The notes: a model not told the origin generated them from the letters alone. A stretch of DNA of 64,000 nucleotides from Bradyrhizobium australiense (GCF_013114825.1 NZ_JAAVLX010000005.1:124001-188000), one strand, 5' to 3'. Counted from the stretch's first letter, positions 8,268-18,334 are shown. Program-made: numbers and translations.

Positions 8268-9893
8268 TTAGCGCCTGAAGCCGCCCATCCTCCCGAACGA
8301 ACTGCGGGCCGGACTCGCGGCGAAGCGCTGGCTGAAATTCCCGCCGCCCATGCCGCCGCCGAAACGGCGCGGCGCGGTGTTGAAAACCGGCCTGGAGGTG
8401 TTCACGGGCCTGTTGACGATCCGGATCGGATGGCTGTTGATCCTGCCGGGCAGTCTCGTGACCTTGCCGGGGTTGCCGCTGTTGCCGGCATTGACGGGGA
8501 GGGAGTTGATCTTGCCAGGCAGGGTCGTGACCTTGCCGGTGTTGCCGTTGTTGTTGCCGCCATTGGCCGCGTTGATTTGCGACATACCCTTGGCGGGAAA
8601 CGTGACGATCTTCGACGGCACCGGCCTGTGACCATGGGCGCCGAGATTGCCATTGAGGTTGCCCTTGGAAATCCCAGGGATGGGCGAGTTGCCAATGTTG
8701 CCCGGCTTGAACGTCGGCGACTGCTTCGCCAGATGCGTGAACTGCATCAGCGGCACGGCCTTCGGCGCGACCTGCAGCTTCAACGCGGACTTGGCGTATG
8801 GGCTGTTGGAATAATTGTCATGGAACGTCTTGTAGGCGAATGGCGAGTTGGCGATTACCGCTTTGTGCCACGCCGTCGCCACCCGCAAATTGCCGAGCAG
8901 CAGACGGATATGGTCGCACAGCGGATCGTGCGGGTAGAGTCGGATGAATTCTTCATAGTACTCGGGCGAGCCTTCCGACAGCACGTAATCGTAGGCCTGG
9001 CGTACCGAACGCGACGGCAGATTCGCGGTGGTCTGCATGATCGGGCGGCGATCCGGCGCGCGGCCTGCGGCGACCGCGGTATCGCCGAAGAAGTAAAAGT
9101 CGGAGGTCAGCGACGAACTTTCCCACGGCGTCTGCCTACCGGAGGTGGTGTTGTTCACTTCGAGCCGGACGCGCTTGAACAACTGCTCGATCGGAAGATT
9201 CGGCTCGCGTGCGACATTCAGGAAAGCTGAAGTATACGGGCTGTGGTTGCCGTCGCCGTCCTGCGCCTCCATACCCGGCGCGGTCGAGTAACCGACGATC
9301 GAGCCGTTCGGCGCATCGACGATGGCAAGGCCTCGCCCGGCGTCGTTGATCTCGGGGAACGGATTGTTGCGGCAGGCATCGAGCACCACGATGCGCATCC
9401 GGCTCGGGATCGATTCCAGCGTGCCCATCATGTCGACCAGCCGGACCGAATTGCCATCAAGATCGGAGGGCGAAGCGATCTTCGCATCGACCGGAAGCAG
9501 ATAGTTCTCACCCGCCACCTGCACGCCGTGACCGGCATAGTAGATCATCGCGACGGTGCCGGGGCCGCGCTCGGCGACCCTGGCGGAGAAGTCCCGCACG
9601 ACTTTGACCATGTCGCTGCGCGTCAGGTCGGTGGCCTGGGTGACCTCGAAACCGGCAGAGTTCAAAAGCTGCGCCATGGATTGCGCGTCGTTGCCGGGAT
9701 TGGCGAGCTTTGGCGCGATCTGGTAATTCGAATTGCCAATCACCAGTGCGACGCGCTGGTCCGCCGGCGGCGCTTGCATGCCGTTGCGGATGTCGACATT
9801 CGGGGCTTCCGCCAACGCCGCACCAGTAACGGCGAAACTCAACAGGCTTGCCAGCAGGCTGGCACCCAATAGCGATAGCTTAAAACGGGACAT
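8268..9893 (-). CDS. Secreted caspase-like (C14 family) protein with GN-rich tail
   Basis: The 541-residue protein has a signal peptide (residues 1-28) and a caspase/metacaspase p20 domain from about 46 to 275. The catalytic dyad is visible as YYAGHG (H122) and LDACRNNPF (C174). Such proteins cleave peptides or act as scaffolds; bacterial examples often lie in stress or programmed death systems. Residues about 400-541 are low complexity, with two near-copies of a unit 'GNxGKVTxLPGxINSxP' and then a glycine, arginine and phenylalanine-rich end. The ATG at 9893 is chosen for the strong GAGGAGG ribosome site and for the signal peptide it creates. No partner gene is adjacent. Confidence 0.86.
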   Translation of the reverse strand: MSRFKLSLLGASLLASLLSFAVTGAALAEAPNVDIRNGMQAPPADQRVALVIGNSNYQIAPKLANPGNDAQSMAQLLNSAGFEVTQATDLTRSDMVKVVRDFSARVAERGPGTVAMIYYAGHGVQVAGENYLLPVDAKIASPSDLDGNSVRLVDMMGTLESIPSRMRIVVLDACRNNPFPEINDAGRGLAIVDAPNGSIVGYSTAPGMEAQDGDGNHSPYTSAFLNVAREPNLPIEQLFKRVRLEVNNTTSGRQTPWESSSLTSDFYFFGDTAVAAGRAPDRRPIMQTTANLPSRSVRQAYDYVLSEGSPEYYEEFIRLYPHDPLCDHIRLLLGNLRVATAWHKAVIANSPFAYKTFHDNYSNSPYAKSALKLQVAPKAVPLMQFTHLAKQSPTFKPGNIGNSPIPGISKGNLNGNLGAHGHRPVPSKIVTFPAKGMSQINAANGGNNNGNTGKVTTLPGKINSLPVNAGNSGNPGKVTRLPGRINSHPIRIVNRPVNTSRPVFNTAPRRFGGGMGGGNFSQRFAASPARSSFGRMGGFRR

Positions 9894-10064
9894 GGCTGCC
9901 TCCTCAGGCGGACCTCGTTGCGAGATTTGCTGCTGGGACGCTAAGCCGGGTGCGGGTTGTCGTACGTGACCGCGATCACGGTTGCAGCGCACGGCGCTTC
10001 CACGCTTGCCGCCGCGCGATACGGCTGACAATCTCGGGTTGCTGAACGGTCGAAGGAACCCAAA

Positions 10065-11099
10065 ATGAGCTTCGGGCTAAAGACCACCACAGGAATTATC
10101 GCGGCGGTGCTGGTGACGGCGGCGCTGGCTCAGGCGAGCAAGGTGTTCGCGCCGCTTGCGGCGGCATTGTTCACTATCGCGATTGTGTGGCCGATCCAGA
10201 AGCAGTTGCAGTCCTGGATGCCGAAGCTTGCCGCGCTGGCGATCACTATCATCGCCACCGTGGCAATCTGCCTCGGCTTCGCCTCGCTGGCGGCCTGGGG
10301 ATTTGGTCGGGTAGGGCAGTCACTTGTCGCCGACCTGGCGCGCTACCAAGCCCTTTATGCGGCGACGGTAGATTGGCTGGACGGCCACGGCGTCTCGGTT
10401 GCCGGCTTGTGGGCTGAACATTTCAACGTAAGCTGGCTGTTGCGCGCCACGCAATATGTCACCGGGCGGGTGAACACGACGCTCAGCTTCTGGGTGATTG
10501 CGCTGGTTTACGTCATGCTCGGGCTTCTCGAAGTCGAGAACATCAGACGAAACATCGAGCGGCTGGATAACCGTACCGCAGCACGCGTGCTGCTCGACGG
10601 CAGCGCGGCGACCGCGGCGAAATTCCGACATTACCTCTTGGTGCGGACGCAAATGAGCGCTGTCACCGGCCTTTTGGTCGGCAGCTTCGCCTGGATTACC
10701 GGGCTGCCATTCGCGTTCGAATGGGGCGTGATCGCTTTCGTGCTGAACTATATCCCGTTCATCGGCCCGTTCGTGGCGACGCTGTTTCCGACCTTATTGG
10801 CGATGACGCAGTTCGAGAGCTGGCCGGCGGTGCTCGGCGTTTTCATCTGCCTGAACATCATTCAGTTCGCGGTCGGCAGCTACATCGAGCCGCGGGTGGC
10901 CGGCAGTCTATTGTCGATCTCGCCCGTGGTGGTGCTGTTTGCGATCTTCTTCTGGACGTTCCTGTGGGGCCTATTCGGGACTTTCATCGGCGTGCCCATC
11001 ACGCTCGCCATACTGACCTTCTGTGCCCAGCATCCATCGAGCCGATGGATTGCTGATCTGCTCGGCGGACCGGACCCGGAGAAACCCGGCAAGCTCTAG
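10065..11099 (+). CDS. AI-2E family (PerM/YdiK-type) membrane permease
   Basis: The 344-residue protein has about eight hydrophobic helices. The pattern of two N-terminal helices, a polar middle region and the conserved 'ALNYIPFIGPF'-like segment ('VLNYIPFIGPFVATLFP') identifies the AI-2E transporter family. Members export autoinducer 2 in a few species, move ions, or act as Na+/H+ antiporters, so the substrate here is open. A GAAGGA ribosome site precedes the ATG. Its stop overlaps the stop of the convergent phosphoesterase gene by 4 bases. Confidence 0.85.
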   Translation: MSFGLKTTTGIIAAVLVTAALAQASKVFAPLAAALFTIAIVWPIQKQLQSWMPKLAALAITIIATVAICLGFASLAAWGFGRVGQSLVADLARYQALYAATVDWLDGHGVSVAGLWAEHFNVSWLLRATQYVTGRVNTTLSFWVIALVYVMLGLLEVENIRRNIERLDNRTAARVLLDGSAATAAKFRHYLLVRTQMSAVTGLLVGSFAWITGLPFAFEWGVIAFVLNYIPFIGPFVATLFPTLLAMTQFESWPAVLGVFICLNIIQFAVGSYIEPRVAGSLLSISPVVVLFAIFFWTFLWGLFGTFIGVPITLAILTFCAQHPSSRWIADLLGGPDPEKPGKL

Positions 11100-12874
11100 C
11101 CGGCTGTCTCTCCCTCAATCACTACGCGCTCCGGCGGCAACAGGTCTAGCCGCCCATCGGGGCCGGCTATCAGCGAATGAATATAGAAGTATGTCGCGGC
11201 AGCGTCGCTTCCGCCCATCACCGGCGACGGAGCGGAGATGATCTTTAACCCGCCGCATGCGCCGATCCAGTCGATGTGACGGTGGCCATGCATCACGACG
11301 GCGCGATCTCCCAGCTCCTCCAATCGGCGGACGAACCAAGTGCCGTTGATCAGCGCCGTTCCGATGCGCTCGGAAAATGCTTTCACCGGCATGGGATATT
11401 CCAGCAGGTGGTGGTGCAATGCGACGATCCAACGCGCCCGCGGAAAATATCCGATGGCTGTCTCGAGGCGATGCGCCTGTTCGACGGATACCAGTCCGAG
11501 CGCGTTGGTGAAGGAAAAGTGGGTCTTTGCATTTGAGTTCAAAATAGCTATTCCGAGACCATCTTCCGGTTCCGGCGGCAGGATCATCGGAAACTGGTCG
11601 TCGAAGAGGCTGCGCAGCGCGGCGGCACGGCGCAAACCTCCACACTCCGCGACGGCCACCATCGCATCGCAGTACGGCGCCAGCGCCTGTCGCAGCGTAG
11701 CGGCCGGTCTTCCCTTGGCATCGACGACGTGCACCCGTTCGCCTTGCACGGACACCATCGCCGACAGAGTCCGGATTTGCCGCAGCCGCTTTCCCGTACT
11801 GAACGGCAGGTCGAGCCGGGCCGGATTGGCGCGGTCGACGATGTTGACGTCGTGGTTGCCTGGCAACAGGATCGTGCGCGCGGCAAGCTCCGGGTAGCGC
11901 GACAGCGCTTCTAGGACCAATGCCCATTCGCTGGCGCGACCGGCGTCGGTCATGTCCCCTGTGACCAGCACGTGGTCGAGCGGATTGCTGGCGTGGATGG
12001 CAGCGAGGCGCGCGAGGATTCGGTCGAGCCGGCCATTGCCGCGCGGACCTGCCCGTCCGCTTTCGATGCGAAACCCGTACTGTTCGCCGACCACGTGCAG
12101 ATCTGACAGATGCGCGACGCGCCAGCTCCGACGTTCGGATGGCGCGGCATCGAACACGGCAAGATCGACCGGTTGAGGCATGCTGGCATCGGCAAAACCC
12201 CAAACCAGCGATGCGACCGCCAGATAGCCCGCCATCAGTACGACGGCATTCGCAAGCGTGGGCACGGCGAGCCGATGCAGCAAGAGCAGATCGCTCCAGT
12301 TACCAGCCCAACGCGACGCAGGCCAGGCGAGTATCGCGATCACCGCCGCACATGCGGATAACATGATACCGGCGCCAACCGAATTAGCGCTGCGCAAGCG
12401 AGCCCGGCCGGCAGGGGTGACGTTTTTCCCTACGATCAGTTCCGTCAGATGACGCAAGGCTTCGCGCGCAAACGCATAGCCGGGCTGGACCGCGAGCGCA
12501 TTGAGCGACCAGAAATTGATCTCGGCGATCCGAAGCAGCGGGCGCCATCCGATCCATCCCACCGCGACGATTGCGGCCAGCAACAGCGCCGTGCCGACCT
12601 CAGTCAGAGCTGCAAGCTGTTCCGACAAGCTGGAAAACCAGGCCGAGACGAGCAACGGCGCCAGACCGAGTAGCACCGACGGCAACAACAGCAAGACCGT
12701 CCAGGCGAACAAGAGCTTCGGCAAGCTGATTTCGACCAGCAGGCTTCCGGCAATTGTGAGCAGCGACCGCTGTCCCGGACTGGCGGCATCGTCCTCGACA
12801 TCGCCATCGCGCGGATCGACCAGCATGTTCTCTGCGGCCTTGAGGACGTGTCGCTCGGAGATCGGCTTCGTCAT
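11096..12874 (-). CDS. Membrane-anchored calcineurin-type metallophosphoesterase
   Basis: The 592-residue protein has an N-terminal membrane region (about residues 40-225, five to six helices). The C-terminal half is a complete metallophosphoesterase: HLSDLH, VTGDMTD, LPGNHDVN, ALHHHL and MHGHRH. All metal ligands are present. The enzyme domain follows the last helix; topology decides whether it faces cytoplasm or periplasm. The substrate cannot be read; relatives act on lipid or nucleotide phosphoesters. It follows the AbgT gene on the same strand by 38 bases, so the two may be co-transcribed. The head and tail residues before residue 40 are polar. Confidence 0.82.
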   Translation of the reverse strand: MTKPISERHVLKAAENMLVDPRDGDVEDDAASPGQRSLLTIAGSLLVEISLPKLLFAWTVLLLLPSVLLGLAPLLVSAWFSSLSEQLAALTEVGTALLLAAIVAVGWIGWRPLLRIAEINFWSLNALAVQPGYAFAREALRHLTELIVGKNVTPAGRARLRSANSVGAGIMLSACAAVIAILAWPASRWAGNWSDLLLLHRLAVPTLANAVVLMAGYLAVASLVWGFADASMPQPVDLAVFDAAPSERRSWRVAHLSDLHVVGEQYGFRIESGRAGPRGNGRLDRILARLAAIHASNPLDHVLVTGDMTDAGRASEWALVLEALSRYPELAARTILLPGNHDVNIVDRANPARLDLPFSTGKRLRQIRTLSAMVSVQGERVHVVDAKGRPAATLRQALAPYCDAMVAVAECGGLRRAAALRSLFDDQFPMILPPEPEDGLGIAILNSNAKTHFSFTNALGLVSVEQAHRLETAIGYFPRARWIVALHHHLLEYPMPVKAFSERIGTALINGTWFVRRLEELGDRAVVMHGHRHIDWIGACGGLKIISAPSPVMGGSDAAATYFYIHSLIAGPDGRLDLLPPERVVIEGETAG

Positions 12875-12912
12875 TACTCAATCCCGCATCCTGCCGCTCG
12901 CGCCGTCTCCGG

Positions 12913-14475
12913 CTAAACGCCCCAGGGGAGGCCCAACAGGTACCACGCGACAAAAAGAACTATCCAAAGCGCTGACATCCAGAACACGTAAGGCAGCATC
13001 AGAGCGATAACGGTGCCAACGCCCGCGTGTCGGTCGTACTTCTGGGCAAACCCGACGACGAGCGCGAAGTAGGGATTGAGCGGGGTGATCGAGTTCATCG
13101 GCCCGTCTCCGACCCGGTATGCAGCCAGCACTGCCGCCGGATCGACGGCCAACTGCACGAATAGCGGGACGAACACCGGTGCAAAGATCGCCCATGTGGC
13201 GATAGCCGGCGTGAAGACCAGATCGAGGACGGCAACCACGACAATAAGTCCCAGCAACAGCCACAGCGGTCCGATGCTCGCATCCTTCAGGATATCGGCC
13301 ATCTTGACCGCAAGCAGCGTCGGAATGTTGCTGTAGGTGAAGTAGTCCACGAACTGGCTGATGACGACGAACAGCAGGATCGTGCCGCCCATTCCGGAGA
13401 CCGCCTTGGTCATGGCATCGATGACGTTGGTTGCCTGCCTGATCGTTCCTGCGCCGATGCCATAGGCGATGCCGGTCACCAGGAACACCGTCATGACGAG
13501 GCCGATCAGCCCGTTCATAAAGGGTGAATTGCCGACCAGCGCGCCGGTCGCGGGATCGCGGAGAGGGGCCCATGGCGGCAGCGTCAGCAGGCAGAACAGC
13601 AGTATAACTGCCAGCAGCCCCGCGCCGGCATAACGCAGTCCACGTGTTTCCTGAGCGGAGAGCCTCCCGCCCTCGTGCGGCGGCAATGTTGCGCTTGCCT
13701 GGTCCTCGCGATAGGCGCCCAGGCGCGGCTCGATGATGCGCTCGGTGGTGAGCGCAATCACGATCGTCAAGACGACGACCGATACGATCGAGAACCACAA
13801 ATTGGCCGTCACCTCGATCGACAGCGACGGGTTGACGATGTGGATGGCGTCGTTGGTCAGTTCGGTGAGAACGGCATCGAGCGGCTTGATCAGCATGTTC
13901 ACGCTGAAGGCGCTGGCCACGCCGGCGAAGCCGAGCGCAAGTCCCGCCAGCGGATGCCGGCCGACGCTCATTAGCGCCGTGCCGGCCAGCGGGATCAGCA
14001 CGAGATAACCCGCATCCGAGGCAACGCTCGACAGGATGCCGACGAAGGCGAGAATGTAGGAAAGCGTCCAGGGCGGTGAGACTACAACGAGTTTGCGGAT
14101 GCAAGCGTTGACCAGCCCCGACTCCTCGGCGACGCCGACGCCGATCATCGCGATGATCAGCAGTCCAACCGCGCTGAAGCCCATGAAGTTCGGCACCAGC
14201 CGCGTGTAGATGTGCCGGATGCCCTGGGCCGTCAGCAGGCTGTTGGCGCGGGCGGTCACGGTTTCCATGCCGTGGGTCGCCGGATTGATGACCTGGTAGG
14301 AAATCGAAGAGTCGAACAAATAGAGCAGGTGCGACGCGATCACGGCAGTGGCGATCAGGATCAGGAAGATCAGAACCGGGTGGGGGACGCTGTTTCCGAT
14401 CCGCTCGATGGCATCGAGGACGGCCGGCGTGGTTGCCGTGGTCGTCTCAGCGCTTGCTTCGGCTGCGCGGCGCAT
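12913..14475 (-). CDS. AbgT-family transporter
   Basis: The 520-residue, multi-helix protein matches the AbgT family across its length. Characteristic pieces include 'IGNSVPHPVLIFL' near the start, 'SSVASDAGYLVLIPL' in the middle and 'NSITPLNPYFALVVGFAQKY' near the end. The E. coli member imports p-aminobenzoyl-glutamate, while others such as YdaH and MtrF export sulfonamides or act as antimetabolite pumps. No abgA or abgB peptidase gene lies nearby, so an uptake role is less supported here. Start ATG 14475 has an AAAGGA ribosome site. Downstream is the phosphoesterase gene on the same strand. Confidence 0.9.
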   Translation of the reverse strand: MRRAAEASAETTTATTPAVLDAIERIGNSVPHPVLIFLILIATAVIASHLLYLFDSSISYQVINPATHGMETVTARANSLLTAQGIRHIYTRLVPNFMGFSAVGLLIIAMIGVGVAEESGLVNACIRKLVVVSPPWTLSYILAFVGILSSVASDAGYLVLIPLAGTALMSVGRHPLAGLALGFAGVASAFSVNMLIKPLDAVLTELTNDAIHIVNPSLSIEVTANLWFSIVSVVVLTIVIALTTERIIEPRLGAYREDQASATLPPHEGGRLSAQETRGLRYAGAGLLAVILLFCLLTLPPWAPLRDPATGALVGNSPFMNGLIGLVMTVFLVTGIAYGIGAGTIRQATNVIDAMTKAVSGMGGTILLFVVISQFVDYFTYSNIPTLLAVKMADILKDASIGPLWLLLGLIVVVAVLDLVFTPAIATWAIFAPVFVPLFVQLAVDPAAVLAAYRVGDGPMNSITPLNPYFALVVGFAQKYDRHAGVGTVIALMLPYVFWMSALWIVLFVAWYLLGLPWGV

Positions 14476-14564
14476 GGAAGCCGTCCTTTCCGAGCGCGTC
14501 CTTCGAGTCCGGCCAAGCTATCGTCACCGCCGCCGGCCGGGCCTACGGGCCTCGTCCGTCAGAG

Positions 14565-15083
14565 CTAGGCGGCGTTCGTCTGTGTTGACTGCTCGGCACT
14601 CGCCTTTGCGAGCGCTTCGCGGAGCTTCTGCTCCTTGCTGTCATCCAGCGACGTCTTGAGCACGGTACCGCCAGCATCCTGGATCTCGCGCAGCACCTTG
14701 TCAGCGGTCATGTTCTTGACGAGCACGAACAGCGCAGCGTTGCCGGGCTGCAGGCTTGTCGAGAGTTCCTTCATGAAGGCGTCATCAATCCCGTAGTCGG
14801 ATAGCGCACCGCCGAGCGCGCCGGACGCCGCACCCAGGGCGACGCCCAGTATGGGATTGAGAAAGAGCACGCCGATCAACAGTCCCCAGAAGCTGCCGGA
14901 AACAGCGCCAATAGCCGTCGTGTTGACGAGCTGGTTCAGTTTGACGGGGCCGGCTTCCGTCTTCGTCGCAATCACGGCATCGCTAATCGTAATCAGATAT
15001 TCCTTCTGCAGCTTGAACAGGCGCTGCCGTACTTCTTCTGCTTTTGCTTCGGATGGATAGATGATTGCGATCAGATCTGACAT
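14565..15083 (-). CDS. DUF1269 membrane protein
   Basis: The 172-residue protein fits the DUF1269 family: a ferredoxin-like N-terminal part (residues 1-50), then a glycine-zipper hydrophobic hairpin (about 58-100, 'GLLIGVLFLNPILG'), then a polar C-terminal half that again looks ferredoxin-like. The function is unknown; members occur with stress genes in Proteobacteria. The ATG at 15083 has a strong GGAGGATACGGAG ribosome region. The gene is divergent from the glutaminase gene. Confidence 0.85.
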   Translation of the reverse strand: MSDLIAIIYPSEAKAEEVRQRLFKLQKEYLITISDAVIATKTEAGPVKLNQLVNTTAIGAVSGSFWGLLIGVLFLNPILGVALGAASGALGGALSDYGIDDAFMKELSTSLQPGNAALFVLVKNMTADKVLREIQDAGGTVLKTSLDDSKEQKLREALAKASAEQSTQTNAA

Positions 15084-15609
15084 CTCCGTATCCTCCAACT
15101 TGATGTGATGGATGGTCCGAGCCATACGCGGCGTTCGAGGGATCGACACCTCTCTGCAGCAGTGGAGCGAAAAACGCTTCTATCGGGAAATCGGCCGACG
15201 AGGACGATCCCGCATAGTCGTGCTTTGCCAACGGCAGGCAGCTTCGCCCGGCAGCGTACGGCATGGTGTGACCGTATCACAACCTGCGAGCGAGCGGATC
15301 ACGGTTCGCTGATCGCGCTCATCAAACCGTGACGACTCTCGGTCAAATTGGTCGCTAATTCGCGGAGGTTTGTCGATGCCGCGCCATTGGCGTTCTCGCG
15401 ATTTGTCACAAAATTTTGTAGCGAAACACACCCGACGCAAACGTACTTTAAGGTTGTGTGATTGACTCGATGCACTTTCGAGCGTTACGGTGCGTGCAAG
15501 TCAGAAGAAGCTGAGGCGGTCAGAGCAGATCGCTTATCAGCGTGTAACTCGTGTTGCCGAACGGCTCGATCATCTGGGCGCAGCATGTCGAGTCGGATGG
15601 AGGAGTCTG
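15084..15609. other. 526-base divergent intergenic region with a 12-base palindrome
   Basis: The region separates the divergent DUF1269 and glutaminase genes and should hold both promoters. The clearest structure is a perfect palindrome ACAAAATTTTGT at 15408-15419. The last 120 bases (15490-15609) are open in frame with the glutaminase gene but show no conserved protein signature. Otherwise I see nothing. Confidence 0.5.
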
Positions 15610-16608
15610 ATGGACTCACCCTCGATTTCGGAACCAATCGAACGCCCGTACATCTCGACAGGACACCTGCCAGAACCCGAACTGGTGCAGAAGCTGGTAT
15701 CGGACGCCCACCGGCGTTTCAAGTCGAACGGAGATGGACAGAACTCACAAGTCTATCCGGCGCTCGCGCGGGTTCCGCGAGAACTGTTCGGGGTTTGTGT
15801 CGTGGGGACTAGCGGGCGCGTCTACGAGGCCGGCGACACCGAATATGAATTCTCGATCATGAGCGTGTCGAAGCCGTTCGTGTTCGCGCTCGTCTGCGAG
15901 ACGATCGGCCCGGAAGAAGCGCGCGAACGGCTCGGAGCGAATGCAACCGGACTACCATTTAATTCCCTGGCAGCTATCGAGCAGGGCGGTGGCCGCACCA
16001 ACCCGATGGTCAACGCGGGCGCGATCGCGACCACCAGCCTCGTCCCCGGACTGACGGTGGATGGCAAATGGCAATTCATTCACGACGGGTTGTCGCGGTT
16101 TGCCGGGCGCAAGCTCGCGCTCAACGAAGAAGTCTACGCGTCGGCTTCGCAAACGAACTATCGCAACCGCAGTATCGCCCGGCTGCTGCAGAGCTACGAC
16201 CGCATCTATTGCGACGCCAAGCAGGCGACCGATCTCTATACCAGACAGTGCTCGCTGAATGTGAGCGCGCGGGATCTGGCTGTGATGGGCGCGACGTTGG
16301 CGGACGGCGGCGTCAATCCCGTTACCCGGCAGCGCGTGGTCGATGCCGCGGTCTGCCACTACGCGCTGACCGTGATGATTACCGCCGGCCTGTACGAAAC
16401 ATCGGGCGACTGGCTGTACGACATCGGCCTGCCCGGCAAGAGCGGGATCGGCGGCGGCATCGTCGCGGTCTCTCCGGGGAAGGGCGGTTTCGGCACCTTC
16501 GCGCCGCCGCTCGATGCGGCCGGCAACAGCGTGAAGGGGCAGCTCGCGGCGAAATTCCTATCGCAGCGGCTGGGAATGGATCTGTTCGTATCGCAACCGG
16601 AAAACTGA
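15610..16608 (+). CDS. glsA: Glutaminase
   Basis: This 332-residue cytoplasmic enzyme hydrolyses L-glutamine to glutamate and ammonia. It has the serine beta-lactamase-like fold, with the catalytic S85 and K88 in 'SVSKPF'. 'GGGRTNPMVNAGAI', 'NYRNRSIA' and 'GIGGGIVAV' are all family motifs. In several enteric bacteria and Brucella this enzyme supports acid resistance by ammonia release. The ATG at 15610 has a GGAGGAG ribosome site and gives a length near the family norm (about 310). A longer frame from 15490 is open but adds unsupported sequence. The next gene is an MFS pump, 73 bases on. Confidence 0.94.
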   Translation: MDSPSISEPIERPYISTGHLPEPELVQKLVSDAHRRFKSNGDGQNSQVYPALARVPRELFGVCVVGTSGRVYEAGDTEYEFSIMSVSKPFVFALVCETIGPEEARERLGANATGLPFNSLAAIEQGGGRTNPMVNAGAIATTSLVPGLTVDGKWQFIHDGLSRFAGRKLALNEEVYASASQTNYRNRSIARLLQSYDRIYCDAKQATDLYTRQCSLNVSARDLAVMGATLADGGVNPVTRQRVVDAAVCHYALTVMITAGLYETSGDWLYDIGLPGKSGIGGGIVAVSPGKGGFGTFAPPLDAAGNSVKGQLAAKFLSQRLGMDLFVSQPEN

Positions 16609-16681
16609 AGCAGATGCAAAGAGCGGCTTGATTGAGCTGATGGTTTGATCGATCCGGAACCGAGCAACTCGGGAGAACACC

Positions 16682-18334
16682 ATGGCGACGCACTCGATGT
16701 CGATCGGAGCAGTCCGGGAAGAAGCGCGGGAGTCATGGGTGCCGATGATCGCGATCGCGCTCGGCCAGATGATCATGTCCTTCAATGTCGCTTCGCTGCC
16801 GGTCGCACTCGGCGGGATGGTGAAGAGTTTTGGGGTGCCACCGACGACGGTCGCCACCGGCATCGTGGCCTATTCCATGCTGGTGGCCGGCTTCGTCATG
16901 CTGGGTGCAAAACTCGCGCAACGGTTCGGCGCGTTGCAGGTGTTCCGCTTCGCCGTCGTCCTGTTCTGCGCGTCGCAGATATTGATGACATTCAGCCCCA
17001 CGGCGACTTTGATGATCACCGCGCAGGCGCTTTGCGGCGCGGCCGGCGCCGTGATCGTGCCGTCACTGGTGGCGCTGATCGCCGAGAACTACACGGGGCG
17101 CCAGCAGGCGACGGCGGTCGGGGCGCTCGGCTCTGCCCGCGCGGCGGCCGGCGTGCTGGCGTTCATTATCGGCGGCGTGCTCGGTACCTATATCGGCTGG
17201 CGCCCCGCATTCGGAATCCTCATTGCCGTTTCTGCCATCGTTTTTCTGTTGAGCTTCCGTCTCAAGCGCGACTACGGCCGCCCGGATGTACATATCGATC
17301 TCTTCGGTGTGGTTCTGGCCGCATCGGCGATCGTTCTCATCAGTTTCGGCTTCAACAATCTGAACGGATGGGGGCTTGCGCTGGCCACCGCCAATTCGCC
17401 GTTCGACGTGCTTGGCCTTTCGCCGGCGCCGATCATGATCGTTCTGGGCGTCGTGCTCGGGCAGGCATTCCTGATGTGGACACATCGACGCCAGACCGCC
17501 GGGAAGACCCCGCTGTTGGCGCTCGAGGTGATCGACTCGCCGGAGGAACGCTGCGCGGTTTACGCGCTGTTTGCCGTGGTCGCGCTGGAGGCGGCGCTTA
17601 ATTTCTCGGTCCCGTTGTACATTCAGATCGTGCAGGGCCGTTCGCCGCTTGCGACCGCTATCGCAATGATGCCGTTCAATTTGACGGTGTTCTTCACGGC
17701 GATGCTTATCGTCAACGTCTACGACCGGCTGACGCCGCGGCAGATCGGCCGCTACGGCTTCATGCTGTGCACGGTTGGTCTGGTTTGGTTGGCCGTTGTC
17801 GTGCGCAACGACTGGAGCGAGGTTCCTGTCCTGATCGGCCTGGTTCTGTTCGGGATCGGGCAGGGCTCGCTGGTGACGCTGTTGTTCAACGTGCTGGTCA
17901 CCGCCTCGCCCAAGGAGCTCGCAGGCGACGTCGGGTCGCTACGCGGCACCACGCAAAATTTGGCCGCTGCGGTTGGAACGGCGGTGGCGGGTGCGCTTCT
18001 CGTCGGCCTGTTGAGCACGATTGTGCTCAGCAACATCGCAGCCAACCCGGTGCTGCCGAAGGAAATCCAGAGCCAGGTCGATCTCGACAACATCACCTTC
18101 GTCAGCAACGACCGGCTGCGGAGTGTGATGGAAGGAACGACCGCGACGCCCCAGCAGGTCGAGGAAGCAGTGCGCGTCAATACCGAAGCGCGGCTGCGCG
18201 CCCTGAAGATTGGCCTGCTGATCATGGCCGGCCTTGCGTTGCTGGCGATCATCCCGGCGGGCCGGCTTCCGAACTACCTGCCGGGCGAGATACCGAGCGA
18301 TGCGCCGACAGGTAATCGAGTGAGATCGAGCTGA
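16682..18334 (+). CDS. MFS transporter, DHA2-like 14-helix type
   Basis: The 550-residue protein has about 14 hydrophobic helices and the MFS features 'RFGALQVFRF' in the loop after helix 2 and 'GSARAAAGVLAFIIGGVLG' as the motif C-like region of exporters. A polar segment of about 55 residues (460-515) lies between the last two helices, as is usual in DHA2 members. Substrates of this class range from drugs to metabolites. It is 73 bases past glsA and may be in the same transcript; in that setting a glutamate or related metabolite link is possible but unproven. Start: ATG with a GGGAGAACACC leader. Confidence 0.82.
   Translation: MATHSMSIGAVREEARESWVPMIAIALGQMIMSFNVASLPVALGGMVKSFGVPPTTVATGIVAYSMLVAGFVMLGAKLAQRFGALQVFRFAVVLFCASQILMTFSPTATLMITAQALCGAAGAVIVPSLVALIAENYTGRQQATAVGALGSARAAAGVLAFIIGGVLGTYIGWRPAFGILIAVSAIVFLLSFRLKRDYGRPDVHIDLFGVVLAASAIVLISFGFNNLNGWGLALATANSPFDVLGLSPAPIMIVLGVVLGQAFLMWTHRRQTAGKTPLLALEVIDSPEERCAVYALFAVVALEAALNFSVPLYIQIVQGRSPLATAIAMMPFNLTVFFTAMLIVNVYDRLTPRQIGRYGFMLCTVGLVWLAVVVRNDWSEVPVLIGLVLFGIGQGSLVTLLFNVLVTASPKELAGDVGSLRGTTQNLAAAVGTAVAGALLVGLLSTIVLSNIAANPVLPKEIQSQVDLDNITFVSNDRLRSVMEGTTATPQQVEEAVRVNTEARLRALKIGLLIMAGLALLAIIPAGRLPNYLPGEIPSDAPTGNRVRSS

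Noticed and set aside
16655..16681. GGAAC upstream of the MFS gene as an EcfG promoter
   Set aside because: No GTT at 16-17 bases; the sequence there is ACAC.
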